Shown here one piece after another: positions 6,823 to 13,070 of a stretch of 13,207 bases of DNA; positions within the stretch are counted from its first letter, which is position 1, and the number at the start of each line of letters is the position of its first letter. Origin of the DNA: MGBC131033 sp910585655. Lineage in GTDB: Bacteria; Bacillota; Clostridia; Lachnospirales; Lachnospiraceae. The position numbers were made by a program, and so were the translations under genes. Under the pieces are notes generated by a model. That model searched no databases. It saw only the letters and a list, made by a program, of their open reading frames with translations, and was not told the origin of the DNA. The stretch spans positions 1 to 13,207 of the forward strand of contig CATBCG010000083.1 of the NCBI GenBank assembly GCA_949502025.1. Direction: 5' to 3'.

Positions 6823-7593
6823 ATGGGAATTCGAGTAACGGTATGGAACGAGTATTTACACGAGCTGCAGTTTCCGGAGGTAGCAGCGGTTTATCCGGAG
6901 GGCATACACGGTTGTATCGCCGGATTTTTAAAGGAAGCCGGAATGGATGTAAAGACAGCTACTTTAGAGCAGCCGGAGCATGGTTTAACCGAAGAGGTAT
7001 TAGACAATACCGATGTGCTGATTTGGTGGGGACATATGGCGCACGAACGAGTACAGGATGAGATCGTGGAACGGGTACACAAGCGGATACAGGCAGGAAT
7101 GGGCTTAATTGTCCTTCATTCCGGTCATGCCTCCAAGATTTTCCAAAAAATTTGCGGCACCAATTCCGGTATGTTAAAATGGCGGGAAGACGGAGAAAAG
7201 GAAATTCTCTGGGTAATCGATCCAAGCCATCCGATTGCAGCAGGTTTAGAGGAAAAGATTATGATTCCGCATGAAGAAATGTACGGCGAGCATTTTAATA
7301 TTCCACAACCGGACGAGTTAGTTTTTATCAGTTGGTTTGAAGGTGGCGAAGTATTCCGCAGCGGCTGCTGTTATCACCGCGGAAAAGGAAAGATCTTTTA
7401 TTTCCGTCCAGGACATGAGGTATTTCCGATTTATCATCAAAAGGAAATCCAGCAAGTCATTACCAACGCAGTTCGTTGGGCAGCGCCAATTGCATTCCCA
7501 AACACCACCTACGGAAACCCAGCTCCAATCATAGAATTCCAAAGCGATTCCGTAGGCATCACCGGCAACCCAGGTCTGCACCAGCCAAAATAA
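6823..7593 (+). CDS. ThuA-like domain protein (trehalose-utilisation family)
   Basis: This is a predicted cytoplasmic ThuA-fold protein of 256 residues, related to glutamine-amidotransferase-like flavodoxin folds. ThuA in rhizobia works with the Gfo/Idh-type dehydrogenase ThuB in oxidation of trehalose and related disaccharides to 3-keto sugars. Family features visible are VTVWNEYLHE at the N-terminus, DVLIWWGHMAH (64-74), GLIVLHSGH (94-102), DPSHPIAAG (133-141), HEEMYGE (150-156), and GKGKIFYFRPGHE (187-199) followed by NAVRWA. The start has AGGAG at 6812-6816, 6 to 7 bases upstream. The next gene is a Gfo/Idh oxidoreductase, which supports a ThuAB-like pair. The true substrate is probably an imported gluco-oligosaccharide (inference). 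Confidence 0.87.
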   Translation: MGIRVTVWNEYLHELQFPEVAAVYPEGIHGCIAGFLKEAGMDVKTATLEQPEHGLTEEVLDNTDVLIWWGHMAHERVQDEIVERVHKRIQAGMGLIVLHSGHASKIFQKICGTNSGMLKWREDGEKEILWVIDPSHPIAAGLEEKIMIPHEEMYGEHFNIPQPDELVFISWFEGGEVFRSGCCYHRGKGKIFYFRPGHEVFPIYHQKEIQQVITNAVRWAAPIAFPNTTYGNPAPIIEFQSDSVGITGNPGLHQPK

Positions 7594-7602
7594 AAACCAA
7601 GC

Positions 7603-7615
7603 CGAGCCTAGCTCG
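7603..7615 (+). promoter_or_regulatory. Small hairpin after the ThuA-like gene
   Basis: CGAGC-CTA-GCTCG forms a 5-bp stem with a 3-base loop about ten bases after the stop codon. It has no T-run. It may be a minor mRNA-end structure and could be coincidental. Confidence 0.3.
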
Positions 7616-7637
7616 ACCTTAAATAAAAGAAGCAGAA

Positions 7638-7752
7638 CTCAAAACAGCTTCGTAATGAAAGCACCCCCGGGAGGAAATACTGACGCGTTCTTTTGCGGCA
7701 GGATTTCTCTCCCCTATAAGGGGGTGCTGGAATGGAGAAGCGGAACTCTAAT
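7638..7752 (+). repeat. Duplicated structured element, copy B, upstream of the Gfo/Idh gene
   Basis: Second copy of the element at 6676. The outer stem here is AGCACCCCC (7660-7668) pairing with GGGGGTGCT (7720-7728); both sides differ from copy A in a compensating way. The middle stem (7669-7678 with 7703-7713) and inner stem (7680-7686 with 7695-7701) are unchanged, with an 8-base loop. The flanks CTCAAAACAGCTTCGTAATG and GGAACTC are shared with copy A. The hairpin ends 37 bases before the start codon of the next gene, against 57 bases for copy A. Confidence 0.8.
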
Positions 7753-7765
7753 AGGAGAAGAAAAA

Positions 7766-8842
7766 ATGGGGAATAACGTGATTCGGATAGGTTCCGTCGG
7801 CGTAGGCGGGATCTGGACAGGTGTCCATGAACCGGGAATTCGGAAAAGCCCGGAATTAGAACTGGTAGCGATTTGTGATATTGACGAGGAAAAGCTCCAT
7901 GCAATGGGAGAGAAATATGGAATTGATAAAGCGCACCGCTTTGTAGACTACCATGATCTCATTCGCTGCCCGGAGGTAGACGCCGTAGATATTTGCACCT
8001 CAAACGACGCACATTTTGAGATTGCGATGGAAGCGGTAAAGGTCGGAAAGCCATATACACTGGAAAAACCAATTACTTTGACGGCAGAAGAGGCGGATCG
8101 TCTGGCAGAGGCAACGGAGGCGGCAAACGTCGCCAATATGGTATGCTTTTCCTATCGTTTTAAAGCAGCCGCCAGATATGCCAAAGCTTTAATAGAAGCA
8201 GGAAAAATCGGCAAAGTATATCATGTGGATATGCAGTATTTCCAGGCATGGGGACTGCCAAAGGCGGAATGCCCGCTGGCATGGCGTTTTATTAAAGAAC
8301 GTACTGGTTCAGGCGCGTTAGGAGACTTAGGCTGCCATGCTTTGGATTTGGTCCGATTTGTGACCGGAAAGGAATACACTCGTGTAGTCGGGCATACCGG
8401 AACATATGTAACGGAACGGAAAAAGCTTGACGGCAGCGGGATGGGACCGGTAGATGTAGATGATTTCTGTAACTATATGGCGGATATGGAGGATGGAATT
8501 TCCACCAGCTTCCAGATTACCCGTTTTGCCTATGGACGTGGAAATTATCAGCGGATGGAGATTTACGGAAGCGAAGGAGCTATTGTTTATTCGTTGGATG
8601 CCGCGCCGGGAGTAGAAGATGAAATTGAAGTCTGTTCCGGGGATATTCAGGGAGACGCCCATATTTTTGTCAGGCTTCCGATTCCGGAGCAGTATAGAAG
8701 CGATCAAATGCAGTCCTTTGCCGACTTGGTACATGGGAAAACGGACGGAAAGGCAGCTACGATAAAAGACGGTCAAACCAATCAGCATGTAGTAGATGCC
8801 ATTTTGGAATCTGCCGAAAAAGGGACTTGGATTTCACTATAA
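7766..8842 (+). CDS. Gfo/Idh/MocA family NAD(P)-dependent sugar oxidoreductase (ThuB-like by context)
   Basis: This is a predicted cytoplasmic dehydrogenase acting on a sugar or sugar derivative, 358 residues from the ATG at 7766 (AGGAGA at 7753-7758 upstream). In-frame codons further upstream lie in the repeat element and are not used. The Rossmann motif is GSVGVGGIW (9-17), and an acidic residue at the end of the second strand (Asp38 in VAICDID) favours NAD. The family signature EKP is Glu100-Lys101-Pro102 in YTLEKPITLT, with the substrate-contacting Lys. The C-terminal domain carries GSGALGDLGCHALDLVRF (181-198), where His191 and nearby Asp194 match the usual catalytic area. Placement directly after a ThuA-like gene suggests oxidation of a glucoside to a keto-sugar, or the reverse reaction. 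Confidence 0.9.
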   Translation: MGNNVIRIGSVGVGGIWTGVHEPGIRKSPELELVAICDIDEEKLHAMGEKYGIDKAHRFVDYHDLIRCPEVDAVDICTSNDAHFEIAMEAVKVGKPYTLEKPITLTAEEADRLAEATEAANVANMVCFSYRFKAAARYAKALIEAGKIGKVYHVDMQYFQAWGLPKAECPLAWRFIKERTGSGALGDLGCHALDLVRFVTGKEYTRVVGHTGTYVTERKKLDGSGMGPVDVDDFCNYMADMEDGISTSFQITRFAYGRGNYQRMEIYGSEGAIVYSLDAAPGVEDEIEVCSGDIQGDAHIFVRLPIPEQYRSDQMQSFADLVHGKTDGKAATIKDGQTNQHVVDAILESAEKGTWISL

Positions 8843-8879
8843 CAGATAATAAGACATGAAACGGACACAAAAATCTTTA

Positions 8880-8909
8880 TTGACAGAGAAAGGAAGAAAA
8901 GCGTATAAT
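8880..8909 (+). promoter_or_regulatory. Promoter of the LacI-family regulator gene
   Basis: TTGACA (8880-8885) and TATAAT (8904-8909) with an 18-base spacer form a near-consensus sigma-A promoter. The regulator therefore has its own transcript besides any read-through from the oxidoreductase gene, after which no terminator is seen. The sequence AAAGCGTA just before the -10 box also occurs at 3286-3293 beside the ABC promoter, a possible shared operator half-site. Confidence 0.8.
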
Positions 8910-8971
8910 AAAACCTGTCTGCCCGTTAGGGTTCTATGGAGATAGCAGGAAGGCAGAAAGGTGTAATCAAT

Positions 8972-10006
8972 ATGACGAAAAAAGCGACGATCCGGGACGT
9001 GGCAAAAGAGGCAGAAGTATCGGTAGCCACGGTTTCACGGGTATTAAATGGACAAAGTGGATTTTCTGCAAAGACGCAGCAGCGCGTATGGGATACCATT
9101 AAGACATTAGGGTATGAACGGACGGAAACCGAGCATGGAAAAAAAGAAAAGCAGGTTCCGCGTGCGCTTGGGCTGATCGTACCGCAGGTCAATGAATATT
9201 TTTGTGGATCGCTTATGCGGAGTGTGGAGGATGCTGCACGGAAGCGTGGATATGTAGTAATTTTGTGCAATGCAGGAGCAGATGCGGTCTATGGTGATAC
9301 CTTTGTCCGCTTATTAAAACTTCAGCAGATTGCAGGGATTATTGCCTGTAGCATCCCCCCGGATTCGCCGCTGATCCAGACTATTTGGGAAGCGGGTATT
9401 CCATGTGTCTTGATTGACAGTGTTTCCTATGAATATCCGTTTCCTTATGTAAAAATCGACGATTTTCAGGGTATGTATGCCGCTACCAAGTTTTTGCTTG
9501 ACCGGGGACATCGCCGGATAGCGATTCTTTCCGGGAAGTTAAAAGATCCGGTGGCAGGCTTTCCACGAATGGAAGGCTATCGGCAGGCGCTCCGTGAGGA
9601 GGGTCTTGCTTCTGATCCAAAGCTGGAAGCATTTGCAGGTAATTTTAGTTATGAAAGCGGGCAAAAAGCATTTGAAGAATTGGTTTCCAGGAAAGCAGAG
9701 TTTACCGGATTGGTAGTTTGCAGCGACGTAGTAGCTGCAGCAGCGATCAACGCTGCTGCCAAATGTGGAATCCGGGTGCCGCAGGATCTTTCCGTAGTCG
9801 GGTTTGATGATTCTAAGATTGCGTCCTTGCTTACCCCGCCACTGACTTCTGTGGCGCAGCCTTACGAACAGATGGGGGAAACGGCAGTGCATATCCTGGT
9901 ACGTGTGATTGAACAAGGCGTTCAGGTAGAAAGCAGAGTATTCCCGGTACAGGTCGTAGAACGGGAGACTACTCGCAGGCTGGAAGAGGACGAGCAGGAA
10001 AACTGA
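8972..10006 (+). CDS. LacI-family transcriptional regulator
   Basis: This is a sugar-responsive DNA-binding regulator of 344 residues, the usual length. The ATG at 8972 is preferred over one at 8936 because it places the helix-turn-helix at the N-terminus and has AAAGG (8957-8961) upstream. The DNA-binding domain is TIRDVAKEAEVSVATVSRVLNG (6-27), followed by the hinge. The periplasmic-binding-protein-like effector domain includes RALGLIVPQVNEYF (64-77), GHRRIAIL (179-186), RMEGYRQAL (199-207), CSDVVAAAAI (250-259) and VVGFDDS (275-281). It most likely represses the sugar ABC operon and responds to a product of alpha-glucan breakdown. The CG-centred palindromes at 3285-3360 are the best candidate operators. 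Confidence 0.93.
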   Translation: MTKKATIRDVAKEAEVSVATVSRVLNGQSGFSAKTQQRVWDTIKTLGYERTETEHGKKEKQVPRALGLIVPQVNEYFCGSLMRSVEDAARKRGYVVILCNAGADAVYGDTFVRLLKLQQIAGIIACSIPPDSPLIQTIWEAGIPCVLIDSVSYEYPFPYVKIDDFQGMYAATKFLLDRGHRRIAILSGKLKDPVAGFPRMEGYRQALREEGLASDPKLEAFAGNFSYESGQKAFEELVSRKAEFTGLVVCSDVVAAAAINAAAKCGIRVPQDLSVVGFDDSKIASLLTPPLTSVAQPYEQMGETAVHILVRVIEQGVQVESRVFPVQVVERETTRRLEEDEQEN

Positions 10007-10036
10007 ATAGGTACGCTACGGGGCGTGTTATAAAGT

Positions 10037-10066
10037 AAAAAAGCAGGAGATTTATCCTGCTTTTTT
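10037..10066 (+). terminator. Rho-independent terminator after the LacI gene
   Basis: A perfect 12-bp stem (10037-10048 with 10055-10066) has a 6-base loop and a T6 tract that forms its 3' arm. It closes the carbohydrate locus. The next palindromic repeat copy starts at the following base. Confidence 0.93.
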
Positions 10067-10153
10067 GTATCATAGAAAAGTTTTCCAAACTTCCTTATGA
10101 TACAAAAAGCCCTCCGGGCAGGCTGCACACTCGCGCGAAAGGAAGATGTTGCC
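10067..10153. repeat. Composite palindromic repeat, copy 3 (truncated and diverged)
   Basis: The opening hairpin (10067-10083 with 10087-10103, loop TCC) pairs at 14 of 17 positions. It is followed by the same CCCTCCGGGCAGG segment and CTCGCGCGAA as copy 2. It stops after GGAAGATGTTGCC, so the 3' half of the middle hairpin and the final terminator-like hairpin are missing. It begins directly at the T-run of the LacI terminator. Confidence 0.8.
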
Positions 10154-10235
10154 AATAAACCCCAAGGCGACTCCCAAGGTTTCAATTAGCAGAAGCCGTA
10201 GTAGGCAGGGTTATGAAATTTATTGTTCCCTTTGG

Positions 10236-10264
10236 TTGATAGTATTCCGAAAATAAGATATACT
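10236..10264 (+). promoter_or_regulatory. Promoter of the Fic pseudogene
   Basis: TTGATA (10236-10241) and TATACT (10259-10264) are separated by 17 bases. AAGGAG follows at about 10273-10278, ahead of the ATG at 10290. The expression signals of the decayed gene are thus still present. Confidence 0.65.
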
Positions 10265-10289
10265 ATTGAAAAAAGGAGATGCAGTCTTT

Positions 10290-10680
10290 ATGTATATAAC
10301 GGTAAAGCAGGCAGCAGAAACGTGGGGAATTTCTGACAGATGAGTGCGTATATTTTGCTCGGAAGGAAAAATTTCGGGAGCTACACGAGAAGGGCGTAGT
10401 TGGATGATCCCATCAGATGCGAAAAAACCTCAGGATGGACGCTTTAAAGCGACAGAAAGTTTACTGGCAGCCATAGACAGGGAGAAAAGAGAACTGGATA
10501 CCAAACGTCCGTTGACGGAGGGTGATCTGGAACGCTTGACGGAGGAATTCGCTATTGAGTATACTTATAATTCAAATGCAATAGTTGGAGATTTATAGGA
10601 ATAGTACAGAGCATATCATTCCCCGGCTTGCACGGTTTCATATTGAATTTGAGGGGATTCATCCTTTTATTGATGGATTT
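10290..10680 (+). pseudogene. Fic-domain protein with N-terminal helix-turn-helix, inactivated
   Basis: Intact Fic proteins use ATP or related nucleotides to modify target proteins, usually by AMPylation. The reading frame starts MYITVKQAAETWGISDR, a winged-helix-like DNA-binding start, then meets TGA at 10341. The codon was probably CGA (Arg), changed by one C-to-T step, because the same frame continues with VRIFCSEGKISGATREGRSWMIP. The frame ends at 10598 just after SNAIVGD, where an inhibitory SNAIEGN motif is expected, so its Glu is Val. Sequence then jumps to another frame encoding STEHIIPRLARFHIEFEGIHPFIDG (about 10600-10677), which is the start of the Fic motif HPFxDGNGR. The middle of the Fic domain and everything after HPFIDG are gone. 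It is certainly non-functional as a Fic enzyme. Confidence 0.85.
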
Positions 10681-10712
10681 AGCATGGTGGTATTTTGCTC
10701 CTAAATTGTAAT

Positions 10713-11340
10713 CTATAAATGAGCAAATATTGAAATTTGCACAAAACTACCCTACCAATTTCAAAACAGCTTCAAGTGACGCACCATTTTTTATGAACTG
10801 GTGCAGATTACCGATTCGCTCTATTTTGACTTGATCTTGAAAATACCAGTATCCTTCCTCGAAGGTATTGTATTTCCCGGAATGCATACAACACATGTAA
10901 TGAACCAATGACATGATCAGCCAGTACCGCTCAATTCCCTGCCGTGAGCGAATCTGATATTTGTCCAGCGCGAGTTTGTTTTTGCTCTGACGGAAAAACA
11001 ATTCGATCGACCACCGCTTTGCATATCACCGGTGCCACGGGAAGCTCATCCGCAATCTCCTGAACAATCTGTATCTTTGACTTTGATTTGTCATACAGGA
11101 TGTCGGCATAATTCAGTATGAGCCCATTACAGGAAAGCATGATAGTCATCAGATGGTTTAGGTACACATCGGATAAAAATAATCCGAGTTTTAAGGTCTT
11201 AAAGTAATTGTAAATACTGTTAGAATGATGTATACTGTTTGCAACTGGCACCCCTTGTTGTTTGTTGGTACTTCAATGATACATCATTCAACAGCGGGTG
11301 TCTTTATTTTGTGCAATATTTGATATTTACTCATTTATAG
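10713..11340 (-). mobile_element. Internally deleted IS element with terminal inverted repeats
   Basis: Terminal inverted repeats of about 34 bases bound this 628-bp element: 10713-10746, beginning CTATAAATGAG, and 11307-11340, its complement, with about six mismatches. The interior carries two pieces of one DDE transposase on the minus strand in different frames. The element lies just after the broken Fic gene. No clear target-site duplication is visible at the flanks. It cannot move by itself but could still be a substrate for a related active transposase. Confidence 0.8.
10747..11251 (-). pseudogene. DDE transposase remnant, frameshifted with catalytic core deleted
   Basis: Reading the minus strand, the N-terminal part (11251 to about 11023) encodes NSIYNYFKTLKLGLFLSDV and later KSKIQIVQEIADELPVAP. 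The frame then changes, and 11022 to 10747 encodes AKRWSIELFFRQSKNKLAL and RSRQGIERYWLIMSLVHYMCC to the natural C-terminus. The RWSIELFFRQSKN segment carries the Glu of the DDE triad in IS4/IS701-like transposases, with the typical Y-x-x-R signature following it. The segment between the pieces, which should carry the second Asp, is missing. I cannot assign the exact IS family. Confidence 0.75.
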
Positions 11341-11371
11341 TATAAAAGAAATTTTAAAGAGGACAGTTATT

Positions 11372-11539
11372 GTGGAGGTCGAGGAATTGTATAAAGCATT
11401 ACAGCTTGTTACTGATACAGTAAACCAGGATGAAATTATACTGGATGTAGACGATTTTGATGAGCGTACTATATGTAGGGGGTTGGTCGAGAGGAGGGAG
11501 GTGAAGATTTTACAGTACATAAAACTATGGATTAGGTGA
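11372..11539 (+). CDS. Small hypothetical ORF, possibly truncated at its 5' end by the IS
   Basis: A GTG start gives 55 residues that begin VEVEELYKALQLVTDTVNQDE. The protein is acidic in its first half and includes IILDVDDFDERT. I do not recognise it. The frame stays open upstream to the IS end at 11341 (SIKEILKRTVI), so the true start may have been removed by the insertion. There is no obvious ribosome site at the GTG. Its stop overlaps the start of the next small ORF in a GTGA arrangement. It could be a gene remnant. Confidence 0.35.
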   Translation: MEVEELYKALQLVTDTVNQDEIILDVDDFDERTICRGLVERREVKILQYIKLWIR

Positions 11540-11679
11540 AGGCAAATTTAGGTTCTTTCGTTACGATAGAGGAAGAGAAATGCCTGGTCTGTGGAGGGAT
11601 ACTCGTGACACGTTATGGGGCAGGAGTTGAGATGACTACTTGTGTGGATGGTGGTTATGAGGATTTTGATTATGATTGA
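11536..11679 (+). CDS. Small hypothetical ORF with a CxxC zinc-ribbon-like motif
   Basis: Forty-seven residues run from a GTG that overlaps the previous stop by the GTGA pattern. The sequence contains EEEKCLVCGG (Cys16 and Cys19) and a further Cys36, and ends in an acidic tail YEDFDYD. A paired CxxC suggests a small zinc ribbon, but a second complete pair is not present. No clear Shine-Dalgarno sequence precedes it. It may be a real small protein coupled to the preceding ORF, or the end of a broken gene. Confidence 0.35.
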   Translation: MKANLGSFVTIEEEKCLVCGGILVTRYGAGVEMTTCVDGGYEDFDYD

Positions 11680-11719
11680 TTGTATATAAGGTTCCCTACA
11701 TTTTTTCTGAAAGAAAGAA

Positions 11720-11748
11720 TTGCGGTTGAAGTATTGTTTGTGTATAAT
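11720..11748 (+). promoter_or_regulatory. Promoter of the HipA-like kinase unit
   Basis: TTGCGG (11720-11725) and a perfect TATAAT (11743-11748) are separated by 17 bases. GGAGG (11771-11775) and GGGAGG (11778-11783) ribosome-site candidates follow before the start at 11786. Confidence 0.7.
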
Positions 11749-11785
11749 ATAGCAAAGTTAAATAATTTTCGGAGGTAGGGAGGAT

Positions 11786-12595
11786 GTGAAGAGAATGGTA
11801 CTTAGATTATCGCAGGGAATGGTGGACATCCCTATGTTGTCTTTAGATAGTACCTATGTAGCTTTATCTGAAACGAGTACTTCAAAAGGGACGCAGCAAA
11901 AATGGTACGGGAATAATAGTTATGTAAAAAGGGATATGCTAGGGTATGAATCTATGTCAGAGGTTTTGATATCACATTTATTAGAATTTACGGAATTTGT
12001 GATAGATTTACCTCATGTTGTGTATCAGCAGGTACAGTTGATGGAAGGAGGAAAAACGATTGGAGTAGGGTGTATATCAAAGGATTTCAAAAAGGTAGGG
12101 GAAGATGATATAACAATTGGACGCATCCTGGAGCATACCTTCATGCCATTTAGTATTAAGTATGAAGAATTGATTGATTTATTGGATGAAGTATTGGATT
12201 TAGAGTCCAGGAGCTATATTGATTCTTTATTGTACTTAGACAGTATTGTTCTTAATGAAGACCGGCACTTTCACAATATCGCGTTTTTAAAAGACAGTCT
12301 GACAGGGAAGTACCGTCCAGCTCCGATTTTTGACAATGGTTTAGCATTATTATCAGATACTATTTCGTACCCATTGTCTGGTGAGTATAAAGAAGAAATT
12401 TTGTCTGTAAGAGCGAAACCATTTTATACGGACTTTAAACGGCAGATAGGATTGTGTGCAAAGTACAATAAGCCTGTGATCGATTATGCTGGGTTTTTGC
12501 AATCAGTGGAAGGTGACTGGGAATCGTGTAGGGCTTTCCAAGTTTTGAAGTATCAGCTACAGGTTATGGAGGGAATATCATGGATAAGAAGGTAG
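11786..12595 (+). CDS. Short HipA-like protein kinase
   Basis: This is a predicted Ser/Thr-type kinase of the HipA fold, 269 residues against about 440 for E. coli HipA; the HipA N-terminal domain is absent. Visible features are a glycine-rich segment STSKGTQQKW (31-40), corresponding to the HipA loop with GxQxK; the ATP-binding Lys48 in SYVKRD; GYESMSEVLISHLLE (53-67); the catalytic loop LNEDRHFHN (156-164) with Asp159 and Asn164; and the metal-binding Asp183 in PIFDNGLALL. Spacings of 5 and 24 residues between these match HipA within one residue, so it appears catalytically competent. The start is GTG at 11786; an ATG at 11795 in frame is the alternative. It is overlapped by its downstream partner. 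It could be the toxin of a toxin-antitoxin pair or a CtkA-like regulatory kinase. Confidence 0.8.
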   Translation: MKRMVLRLSQGMVDIPMLSLDSTYVALSETSTSKGTQQKWYGNNSYVKRDMLGYESMSEVLISHLLEFTEFVIDLPHVVYQQVQLMEGGKTIGVGCISKDFKKVGEDDITIGRILEHTFMPFSIKYEELIDLLDEVLDLESRSYIDSLLYLDSIVLNEDRHFHNIAFLKDSLTGKYRPAPIFDNGLALLSDTISYPLSGEYKEEILSVRAKPFYTDFKRQIGLCAKYNKPVIDYAGFLQSVEGDWESCRAFQVLKYQLQVMEGISWIRR

Positions 12596-12975
12596 AATTT
12601 GATTTTATGTGGAAGGACAGGGTGTGTTCCCATATTATTGCTTATGCAAATAGAGACGTGGTAGATTGTATAGATTACACAGAAGATGTCATACAGCAGG
12701 CTTTCGGGAAACGACCGCATACAAAAGAATACCTACTTGCTTTTTTTGAAGAAAGGTGCTTTGAACGTGGGAGGATAGATAAGGAAATATTGTTAAGGAA
12801 GATGGGTCTGACAGACTACAACCCTTATGAGATTGTTTTGAGGACACAAGGAAGATTGCTGTGTGATGCTTCATGGGTTAGGTTTACAGAAGAGACACTA
12901 CGGCAGGAAAAGGACTACGAAAATATTAAAAGGTTAAACCGTGAGTTTAAAAAATTAGAAGAACGTTGGTTGTGA
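12580..12975 (+). CDS. Hypothetical partner protein of the HipA-like kinase
   Basis: A 131-residue soluble protein whose start overlaps the kinase gene by 16 bases, with GGAGGG (12568-12573) placed 6 bases before the ATG; co-translation is likely. The sequence is rich in charged helices. It contains LLAFFEERCFERGR (about 52-65), MGLTDYNPYEIVLRTQGRL and a late SWVRF. I recall, without being able to check, similar proteins with an FLExRCFPxxR and GLxxYDPLxII pattern beside HipA-like kinases in other Firmicutes. There is no helix-turn-helix of the HipB type and no signal peptide or membrane segment. It may be an antitoxin, adaptor or substrate of the kinase. Confidence 0.7.
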   Translation: MDKKVEFDFMWKDRVCSHIIAYANRDVVDCIDYTEDVIQQAFGKRPHTKEYLLAFFEERCFERGRIDKEILLRKMGLTDYNPYEIVLRTQGRLLCDASWVRFTEETLRQEKDYENIKRLNREFKKLEERWL

Positions 12976-13005
12976 GCTTGTTTATGTAGGTAAGTCAACA
13001 TACCC

Positions 13006-13070
13006 ATGGAAGATGTTGCCGTAAGGCAACCGCGCTCGGCGCGAGAATTCCACTTTGTGGAATTCTTTTT
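13006..13070. repeat. Composite palindromic repeat, copy 4 (3' half only), ending in a terminator-like hairpin
   Basis: It starts at ATGGAAGATGTTGCC and contains GTTGCC-GTAA-GGCAAC (13015-13030). A short CGCGCTCGGCGCG palindrome and a 9-bp hairpin (13045-13053 with 13057-13065) with a T5 tail follow. The opening hairpin of copies 1 to 3 is absent. The last hairpin has the shape of a rho-independent terminator and probably ends the kinase transcript. Confidence 0.8.
13045..13070 (+). terminator. Repeat-derived terminator of the HipA-like unit
   Basis: GAATTCCAC-TTT-GTGGAATTC followed by TTTTT is a perfect 9-bp stem with a T-run, 70 bases after the partner gene stop. The same hairpin ends repeat copy 1 (2850-2870), but there the T-run is only three bases. 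Confidence 0.7.

Noticed and set aside
7655..7765. In-frame upstream extension of the Gfo/Idh protein
   Set aside because: The extension reads through the hairpin element, and the ATG at 7766 has a good ribosome site and places the Rossmann motif at the N-terminus.
8327..8788. A 153-codon open frame on the minus strand inside the Gfo/Idh gene
   Set aside because: It lies wholly antisense to a well-supported gene, has no recognisable domain, and is explained by codon bias of the + strand gene.
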